DNA of 64,000 nt from Phytophthora quininea (taxonomy: Eukaryota > Oomycota > Peronosporomycetes > Peronosporales > Peronosporaceae). Of this stretch, positions 56,160 through 64,000 are shown piece after piece. The notes beneath the pieces are model-generated. The model saw nothing but the letters and a program-made list of their open reading frames with translations, had not been told where the DNA came from and did not search any database. The position numbers and the translations under genes are program-made. The stretch is from positions 26,029 through 90,028 of the forward strand of contig JAAVTG010000848.1 of assembly GCA_011947345.1 (NCBI GenBank), given 5' to 3'. Position 1 is the stretch's first letter. The number at the start of each line of letters is the position of its first letter.

Positions 56160-57837
56160 TCAGTTCTTCGTTGCCGTCGGAGCATAGCTAACTCTCTTAC
56201 CGAAATGCTGGAGTGAAGTCTGTACATTGTAAAACACCCAAAAGATAATGGACATGTGCACGTCGACCCAGTGGGTTTGCAAAACGAAAGCTAGCTGGCG
56301 CACAACCGAAAATCGCATCCGATACCACAGCACCACGTTTAGTACGAGCAGCGACAGAAGCTGCAGTGCAGTGTAGAGCATTACGTTGAACAGCGTCTTG
56401 CGGAAACGCGAGTCATCCATTGTAGCGATTTGCTCGTAATACGCTCGGTTCGGCAGGTGATACATCGCCACCAAATACATCGCTGCAGCAAAACATAACG
56501 GGGAATACATCGTCAATACCATACAAAATGCATGTCCTTGCCAAACTCACAGAAGATAAATGGCACGATGACTTCCACGAAATTGAGCAGAACGACAAAC
56601 TCGGTGATATACAGCACCCGACGCATTTCTTCCATGTACTGAACTTGGGGACTTCGAGTCGCAGAAATCTTGCGATTGCAATTTCGCGAGCTACCCAATT
56701 TCACATTGCTACTCGATTTCAACCTAGAGCCTTCAGCGTTGAAGGTCACGGTTTTCAACGGCTGCACCATGGACGATTGCCTCGCAAGTGTCGTCTTCCA
56801 AACCTCTGTCGGTGCTAGAAGGAGTGATTCGACTGAAGGACCCATTCGCTGGTGGTGGTTGATGATGTCATGCGCAAGGTAGAAATCGGATTTCACTCGT
56901 TCTTGGCTCTTGTCGGTCGAAGATTTCCCGTCGATCTGCTTCCGTAGCAGTTTCAATCGCTGAGCGATGCGTTCGATGTCAACAAGCGACACGCTCATCT
57001 GCACTGCGTCGATCACCATTAACCCGATCGTCGTGTGCATTGACGGAGTGTTCTGCGCGCAATAGGACACGAAGAGCGCGCTAAAGACCTCGACATTGAT
57101 CGTCACGTATATCGGCACCTCATCGCTCATGTGTTTCACGATCCGAGACATCAAGTAACGAAACACGAGTTTCATCACTGGCAGAAGCATTGCAAACGCT
57201 GGTTTACCTTTGGCAGGGATCGAAGTGAAGGCGTAGAAGTAGGCTGGGTAAATAATCACAAGAGCTTCTTGACACCGATTGAGTTGCAGCAAACTCGACA
57301 GCAGAGACCGCATGGCTGGATCACCACGAGCGTTTTTGATCCAGACCACAAGAGGCAACGCGTAGAAGGAGAGCCAGATCGGAGACACCGTGATGATACT
57401 AAATGGCAATGGGAAGCCAATAGCGAGGGTGAGTCCGTACATTGCGCTCACAGTGAGCGCCGAGACAGCAACACTGAGGCTGAAGATTTTCGTGTTTGAC
57501 AGCGGAGCTGGCGGGACGATGCGCTTGAACTGGATGTAGACGGCCATACTCGCGATCCAGAAGGCAATGAACGCTCGCGCGAAAAAGCGGTGACTGACTG
57601 CGAGTCCGTCGGCAACTGGGCGCAAGTGCATCGAGTCAACTGCCGTGATAATCACCAGGCACGGCATCGGCGTGATCAGCAAGACTAGCAACACCTGGAG
57701 GTTGCTGGTTTTGGAGCTGTAGCGAAGCAGGTTCAGGACGCGCTGGGTCGAGTAGGATCCTTGAGCTCCACTTGGGCTCCTCTCTGCAGCACGACAAACT
57801 TCGCCTTGACAAACGCACCGACGTCGTGAACTTGCAT
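56160..57837 (-). CDS. Multi-spanning membrane protein, unknown
   Basis: About 536 residues, exons 57837-56551 and 56482-56160. Begins MQVHDVGAFVKAKFVVLQRG, then VLLVLLITPMPCLVIITAV, FFARAFIAFWIASMAVYIQF, SLSVAVSALTVSAMYGLTL, IITVSPIWLSFYALPLVVW, and four further spans at the C-terminus (LYITEFVVLLNFVEVIVPF, LFNVMLYTALQLLSLLVLN). A long soluble loop between spans carries Ser/Arg-rich sequence (57000-56650). This looks like a membrane protein family that is large in Phytophthora, but I know of no assigned function. One C is missing at 57745-57747 (opposite GGG), after KDPTRP and before QRVLNLLRYSS. No signal peptide; topology is guesswork. Confidence 0.6.
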
Positions 57838-57974
57838 CGTGTTGAAGGGTCCACTTAGACAGTACTTGCTAAAATAAGAGAGAGCTCAACATCGCCGACG
57901 GCGTCTTGAGGCACGCCAGCAAATTCATCGACAAAGGTTCACACAAACGCGAGATGCCAGTGTTTAAAAGCTTT

Positions 57975-58825
57975 CTATGCGGCTACAGCTAATCGCTTGC
58001 CCGGACGAAAGGTACGAAAGAGTTTATCCCACAAGGAAAACCGCTTGGCGAAGTTCCATCGTGGGTGCGTGTGGTGCAAGTCGTGGTCATGCACCCGCAG
58101 ACAGATCTGCGTAAGGTTGTTGAGCAGCGGCATCTGTGGAAACGAGAAGCCCTTGATGTCCAAACCGGAATGACCCGCCACTTCGACGTAGGTTTTGTAG
58201 GCGAAGAGCAGGTGCAGTTGGAGCGCGGAGAACGAGACGCCAAGACTCCACGCCAGGCAGAACGGCAGCACGTTGGTCAGACACAAGTCCACTCCGTCCT
58301 GCTCGTACGTCGACAAGGGAGACGGGTGGCGGTGCCAGTGGTGGCGCTTGTGCACGTTCCGGTAGAGCCACGAGCTGTAGTGGCAGATCCAGTGCATGGC
58401 GAAGTGGAAGAAGTCGAAGGCCAGCTCGAACAGCAGTGACTTGGGGACGAAGGCGGCGAACTCTGAGGCGAACCAGCGCCAGTCGACGGCGTCTTGCGTG
58501 GGAGTTGCAGTCTGCTCGGCGAACCAGAAGGAGACGCACTCGGTGGGCACCACGAGGCACAAAATGCGCACGTAGATGGTGCGGACTTGGGCGGTGGTGA
58601 GCTGCGCGCGCTTCTTCCGTCGATCTGCGGCTTCTTGGTGGCGATCCACTCGAACCACCGCAGCATCGCCAGAATGCGCAGCAGACTCACAAAATAGACG
58701 ACGGACGTTGTGTGGGACGCGTCATGGGCTTGTGACACCAAGACGAAGCTGCCGCAGCCCACACTGCAGATGAAGGCGTTGATGAAGACGTAGTACTTGC
58801 AGCGGCGCAGGACGAGCTGCAGCAT
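57975..58825 (-). CDS. Fatty acid hydroxylase/sterol desaturase superfamily protein
   Basis: About 283 residues, intronless. Integral membrane di-iron enzyme of the sterol desaturase/FA hydroxylase type. His clusters: HFAMHW (HxxxH), HKRHHWH (HxxHH) and VHDHDLHHTH (HxxHH), with flanking hydrophobic spans. From its style (TECVSFWFAEQ, WLYRNVHKRHHW, YEQDGVDLCLTNVLP, GLDIKGFSFPQMP) it is a C-5 sterol desaturase or alkylglycerol-like monooxygenase relative; the exact substrate is not readable. Phytophthora species cannot make sterols de novo, so a sterol-modifying or lipid role would both be of interest. One base is missing near 58628-58631 between EWIATKK and AADRRKKRAQL. Start ATG at 58825. Confidence 0.8.
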
Positions 58826-59107
58826 GTTGCTGCGGTTGGATGGACGATTGCAAAAGTAAGGCAAATGACCAGCACAATCACGCAGGATGGGTACAGCGCG
58901 TCACGAATGCGGACTTAGTGACGTCGCATGACGTAAAGTACGTATTATTCTTTAGGTGCGCACTCTGAGAATCCTCTTGCTCGCGCGGCCTCCTACTTCT
59001 CGAGCTTCCTCGCGCCTCCACGCTCGTCGCTGCCTCCCACCCGACCAGTGCATCTTGCTCCGTCGTTTCCTCTATCTGCCAGCACCAAGATCGCCCCCAT
59101 TGTCGCC
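58826..59107. promoter_or_regulatory. Divergent promoter, hydroxylase (-) and ATG9 (+)
   Basis: 282 bp between divergent starts, CG- and CT-rich near the ATG9 side. No recognised element. Confidence 0.35.
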
Positions 59108-61390
59108 ATGGACGAGTCGCTACTGGCCGTCAACGAGGACCATCTCCACGCCGAAGAAGAAGACGAACTGCTCTGGAACGAGCTCAAGGACGACCACCGC
59201 GCGCCCCCATTTGGTGCAGGCCGTCAGGACGGAGCTCTTGGCGGTCATGCGGGCCCCAATTCGCCCCTAGGTGCGCCGCTTCCGTCCCTGCGAGTCAACG
59301 TCCACTTGCCAGCCATCTCCACGCTGTTCCGGGAGGTGCTGGACACCGCCAAGGCTGCGCTCCCCGGCGCTCGAGGACGCAACAATGGGCAGGGAGAGTC
59401 ACCCAGTCTCGCCAGAGCCTCGCACGTTCCTGATCGCTACGGCAACGTGGCGAATCTCGACGCATTCCTAATCACTCTGTACAACTACTACTACCACAAA
59501 GGCTTCTGGAGCATCGTGGTGGTGGAGCTGGTGAGTCTCATGACGGGACTCTTCAGTGTGTTGCTCTCGAGCTTCCTGCTGGGCTGTGTGCAGTGGGGGC
59601 CGCTATTGGAGTGTCATCGCCATCCGGAACAAGGAGGCTGTCATCAGGAGATGGAGCACTACATCACGTGTCGAGCGGACAATAACGGACTGCTGGGCCT
59701 CATTGGAGCCTTCTACTTTGCCATGTTCTCGGTGTACTGGCTGTCAAGAGCGTTCCAGCTGATCGGAACGCTGAGAGACACCAAGGACATGGAAGTCTTC
59801 TACAAGGAGAGACTGCACATTGACGAGCGACAGGTGCAGACAATTGCGTGGGATGAGGTGGTGACGAGGGTGCTGGATCTAGTGAACGGAGCGAATGCGC
59901 CTGTAAACATGCGGCAGCTGTCGTCGTACAAGCTGCAGATCGATCCGGCGCTGCTGTCGTCGCCTCACGACTTTGCCAGGCGAATCATGCGGCGAGATAA
60001 TTATCTCATTGCCTTTATGAACCACGCACTATTTCAAGGCAAGAATTTGCTCCCGACGTCGCTGCAGTTCCTGTCGACGTCGCAGATCATGTGCTCGCGC
60101 AACATGGAGGCCAATCTGAACATTTGTCTGCTGGATCAAATGTTCGACGCGGACCTAAACCTGGCTCCGTCCGTGATCCACAATGTGGAGATGCTCAAGA
60201 AGCGCTTCGTGATTGCTGGAGTGCTCAACTTCGTGTTGGCGCCGTTCATTCTGCTTTACCGACTCTCGCGGTTCTTCTTCCTAGCAGCCCAAGAGTGGCA
60301 AACAAACCACGTCTATTACTTCGGCACGCGTCGTTGGTCCTCGTATGCGGTTTGGCGGTTCCGTGAATACAACGAGCTTCCCCACGTGATGGATGCGCGT
60401 ATGGCGCGCTCGTATTCACTAGCGGATCGCTATCTGGGCATGTTCCCCGCCGGCGCGCTTGCCATCATTGCCGGAGGTGTTTCTTTTGTGCAAGCTCTCT
60501 GATTGCCGTGCTGGTAATTGTGAGTCTACTAGAGGAGTCCGTCCTGCTCGAAACGACCCTGATGGGCCACGAGTTGCTCTGGTATCTCACGGTCGCGACC
60601 GGTGTCTTCGCCATATCAAGAACTTTACGACGTCGTCGTCTCCGTTTTTGGTGAATGGAGACTGCGAGGAAGCCATGATGCAGGTGTCTGCTGAGACGCA
60701 CTACTTCCCAAAGGAATGGCGTGGCCAATGCCACTCGTTTGAAGTGCGCGATGCCTTCACAGTGTTGTTCCCTTACAAAGCAGTGCTCTTCGCGCAGGAG
60801 TGCGTCTCAGTCTTGTTGGCTCCGTACATTCTGTGTGTGTCACTGCCCCGACTTGCTCGTGAGATTCTGCTGTTCCTGCGTACGCACTCGCTAGTACACC
60901 CGAGCACTGGTGCAGTGTGTCGGTTTGCCGAGTTTGACTTCAAGGAGTACGGCAACGACGCAAAGATGGAGAGCTCGTTCATTAACTTTAAGCAGAACCA
61001 TCCCAAGTGGGTTGGAGCACAGGAGGGTGAGGCGCTAATGCAGCGACTCGGCAAGCTCAAGGAGGAAGAAATGGAGAAGTCGATGCGTATGGGCGACACC
61101 ATGATGTACAGCAGTCACATGTCGATGTCCCAGCAGCTCATGCAGTCCCAAGCCATCCAGAACGCGATGGGTGGGCGAATGAGCGGCTACATGCCACAGG
61201 ACAACGAGTTCTACTGGCTGGAGAAGGTATGGTTATCATTACGTTTGTTTTTTGTTGTGGCTTTCCATGCTGACGTTGTGTATACCGTGTCTTGATCCAG
61301 CTACATCAGCAGGGCCGGCTGGGTGAATTGAGTTTGGACGGAATGAAGGGCAACCCTGCCGACAGCATTTCAAGTCTTGGCTCTCCGTAA
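59108..61390 (+). CDS. ATG9: Autophagy protein ATG9
   Basis: The only conserved multi-spanning core autophagy protein; a lipid scramblase that seeds the phagophore. Exons 59108-61226 and 61301-61390, about 736 residues. The start MDESLLAVNEDHLHAEEEDE is acidic. Matching blocks: GNVANLDAFLITLYNYYYHK, GFWSIVVVELVSLMTGLFSV, WDEVVTRVLDL, DNYLIAFMNHALF, VYYFGTRRWSSYAVWRFREY, NELPHVMDARMARSYSLADR, then THYFPKEWRG, LFPYKAVLFAQECVSVLLAP, CRFAEFDFKEYGND and SFINFKQNHPKW. Two bases are missing, near 60497-60501 and in the T5 run at 60645-60649. With both, exon 1 is 707 codons. A Met/Gln-rich C-tail follows (MMYSSHMSMSQQLMQSQ). Confidence 0.9.
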
Positions 61391-61523
61391 GCTGCGGCTC
61401 GTCCGTTAAGTATATATCCATGAAGTCATGCGTAATAATGAAGTGACCTTCATGACCTGATCGTACAGAAGTGGCAATCGCCACGAACATTTGCACATTG
61501 CTACATACATGACCACGCTCGAG

Positions 61524-63457
61524 TTACGAGCATCGGAGCAGCGTATCGAACAATCGGTATCGAATCGCTTTCTGCTGCGTATTGCCATCAGCTGACGGTG
61601 GCAAACCGACCGAGTAAGACTTGATGCACCAGTGCAACGGCTGCGGTGTCTTCATCAAAGCAGCAAAGCGCTTTTTCAACAGTGTCTTTGAGCTGGTGTT
61701 TATCTTCAAGTCGCACGGCGGATGCCATGGAGGAAGTGTTCCTGCAGACACCACACATTGGGTTAGTGCATGCCGCGTGGAAATCTCTGAGCATATTTAC
61801 TTACCGCGTCTTTGCCGTACACAATGACGCTCAAAGACCCACTTGAATCCGTCACAGTCAGCGCAAAAGAGTAGATAAACTCTCCACTACGGTTGGCGAT
61901 GGGTTTGCAGATTTTGTCAACGTCGGCCGGCCAGATACCGCTAACCCGAGCACGGCAGTGGAACTTCCGAGGCGTCTGCTTGGAGCTGAGCACCTCGGCC
62001 AGCATTGTTGCTGATACTTTCTGCTGAATGTGCTGAGGGATAATTGTAGTGACCTCGCGAGAGCCAAGTGGAATTCGCAACGTGGCTTGCTGGACGCGCT
62101 ACATCTTGATCAACACTACCATGCGACGATACGCTGGGGTCGTTGGTCAACCGAAGACGCTCCTGCACGTCTAGCACAAACTCTGGCAAGAGAACAAACG
62201 ACGTCACCTCTCGAAAACGCAGCACCTCTCTCCCTGCAAGAGAAACTGCAGTCCCAGGAATTGGCTCATCGTTTCCAACCGCTAAGTTGCGAAAGCGACA
62301 CCAGTGCGTTCGCATTTCTTCGACAAATCCCATTTCACGTACGACGAGCCAGCAAGAGGACATGATGACTTCCTTCAGTAATCCGTGAGCAGGCACGGTC
62401 ACACCGTTTTCCTGCAACGTTTGTTTAATGACTGGGTCTGACGCTGTAGCATTCCCTGAGCCATCCCAAACAGTGAGTCGAACGGGTTCTGAAGAATCGT
62501 CCACATAAAGGATGCGAACCACGAGATCGACAAAGTTTTCAGCAAACTTCAGCTCAGCTAGAGGTCTGGGGGCCTGTACACACCCTGCGGCAGCGTAATA
62601 TCGCTCGCCAAGGTCTCTCGGGACCATTTTCTTTTGTGAGGCATAAACGGATAAGCTAATTAGAGATAATGGCGTCAACTGTAGCGAACAAGGTAGACTC
62701 ACATCAACTCGCGAGCGCGTTCCTCATCCGAAGGCTCAAAGGTCCACGTTCCAGAGCACGTTTGTTGATCAAGCTGGCCGTTAGACGACTCTCGCAGTAC
62801 AAGGTATCTGCTAAATCGTTCCCTGAATACAACAGTCGGTTGTTAACTATTGCTGTCACAACTAAAATTCCGCCAACTAACTTACGAGCTGACGCCTTGA
62901 ATTTTGTCCTGGTATTGCTGCACTTTCATTTTGTGAAACCGAATGATGTCGCCAACAAACTGCAGCGTATCGCTCAGTAAGTGTATAGACAATTTGCTCG
63001 CCCAGTCTAATCAACTATACCTTGATTTTGGGCATTTGCTCGACGTTCGGGTAAAACACGTTGATCTGAATAGCTTCCGAACGTTTAGGGCAACTCTCGT
63101 CGATGACGCTGACAGTCATCTGCACAGCCAAAGAGTCATAAACCGTTTCTCAAACCTTGCTGGAGATGCAGACTTACGCAGAAGTCGCGTCCACCCGTCT
63201 TCTTCGGCAAGGAAACATTGACCACCACACCGTAAATGTCGGCATCTCCAGTCACCAGTTCGGCCAACGGAGTGTAACGATAGGCAGGTTTCGCTATTTC
63301 GGCTCTACCAAGAGTTCGCTTGTTTTTCGCCTTACAGTACATGCATCACGGATGTTGGTCAGCGTTAAAGATGGCAAGATAAGCTCAACATTACCTTTTT
63401 AGGAGGCGGGTGCACTGTTAAAGCCCGTCTCATTGCTGCCGCTGCGAAGTACGTCAT
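61524..63457 (-). CDS. POT1: POT1, telomere single-strand binding protein
   Basis: Caps the telomeric G-strand. Eight predicted exons on the minus strand: 63457-63395, 63318-63178, 63119-63021, 62959-62886, 62807-62703, 62655-62133, 62089-61805 and 61741-61524, about 502 residues. First OB fold: YRYTPLAELVTGDADIYGVV, MTVSVIDESCP, VFYPNVEQMPKIK, and VGDIIRFHKMKVQQYQDKIQ GVSS with the VGDI.R.H..K.Q.Y....QG.SS pattern diagnostic of POT1. Second OB-like region: PRPLAELKFAENFVDLVVRI, VRLTVWDGSGNATASD. Ending HWCIKSYSV and YRLFDTLLRCS. One base is missing at 61720-61721. Two introns are very short (62656-62702, 47 bp; 62090-62132, 43 bp). The upstream gene stops only 26 bp before this ATG. Confidence 0.8.
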
Positions 63458-63483
63458 GGTTAGATTTTCCTTGCTCTTCACAG

Positions 63484-63890
63484 TCATTTTCGCGACTCAC
63501 AGTTGTACAGATCGCGCGTCTTGATAGTTTTACTTGGCTGGTACCGAAGCTGATCCGACTCTGGCAGACGCAGAGGTTCCTCGTATGCCACTTCAATGAG
63601 CAGACTCAGCGGATACGAGAACAACCGCGGGTGGCGCTCCAACGTTTTCTTCAGAATGTCTCGCTCTGCAACGACCACACATTGAACTCGCTCCTCCGTC
63701 TCCATCCCAGCCTCCCACTGTAAAGCCACCAACCCTCCGCCGCTGATGCGAAGTTTGTACTACAGAATAAAAACCATATTAGTTTTACTGATAAGACACT
63801 TGTGCGGAGAACACCTCCACTGACATGGCGTTTGAGGAACTGCATCTTGGCCGCCCATTTGTCGTAGAAGAACACCAGACACGTCTCATG
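63484..63890 (-). CDS. 3' end of an unknown gene (cut by window edge)
   Basis: Two exons in phase, 63759-63484 and about 63890-63825 (upstream limit uncertain). Reads ETCLVFFYDKWAAKMQFLKR, then YKLRISGGGLVALQWEAGME, TEERVQCVVVAERDILKKTL and ERHPRLFSYPLSLLIEVAYE, ending KTIKTRDLYNCESRK. It looks well conserved and is clearly coding (phase agreement, no stops), but I do not recognise the family. Start and any upstream domains lie beyond 64000 or in an unseen exon. The gene is on the same strand as POT1, 26 bp upstream of it. Confidence 0.55.
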
Positions 63891-64000
63891 AGTCGCGCGT
63901 GTTATTCAAAATCATTTAGTTAAGGAAATAGCGATATAATATCTCCAATTTGACAGGAACGGCAAAATATTGAGTGGAAAAGGATATGATTATCAACGGA

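Overview
This window reads as nuclear DNA of an oomycete, most like Phytophthora. The reasons are short GT-AG introns (about 43-110 bp) in compact genes, short intergenic spaces, piggyBac, Ty3/Gypsy and Fanzor (eukaryotic TnpB) remains of the kind oomycetes carry, and a flagellar dynein assembly gene beside walled-eukaryote housekeeping genes. The organism call is inference; no rRNA or species marker is present. I saw no tRNA, rRNA or CRISPR array.

Layout. 1-2.2 kb: a motif-rich stretch and a broken piggyBac transposase. 2.5-8.9 kb: four decayed copies (two +, one -, one truncated +) of an F-box/LRR-like family. 9-24.8 kb: a housekeeping block with adenylate kinase, an atypical HSP70-like protein, a kinesin, a TRM9-type tRNA methyltransferase, an unknown protein, a Tudor-like nuclear protein and ALG10. 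25.3-29.3 kb: a nested transposon relic in which a Ty3/Gypsy element (gag, protease, RT, part of RNase H) runs directly into a 5'-truncated Fanzor RuvC nuclease, followed by DNA with several predicted hairpins. 29.8-36.6 kb: four paralogous cytochrome P450 genes, one divergent from three in tandem. 36.7-40.8 kb: a relic of a copper amine oxidase, an APC permease and a TLC-domain protein. 41-48.5 kb: five EamA/DMT transporter genes, three of them in a nearly identical 1.6-kb tandem array. 48.7-64 kb: DNAAF9/Shulin, an AGC kinase, UBE2T, an unknown membrane protein, a fatty acid hydroxylase, ATG9, POT1 and the 3' end of an unknown gene.

A pattern running through the whole window is that otherwise normal genes carry single-base indels, mostly one-base losses in homopolymers. 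Adding the base back makes intron phases agree in every case I checked. The near-identical transporter copies differ from each other at just such runs. I read most of these as consensus (assembly) errors rather than real gene death. The transposons and the F-box-like copies differ: they also contain in-frame nonsense codons and are real relics.

Exon coordinates in the entries were worked out by hand from splice sites, reading phase and family motifs. They are predictions.
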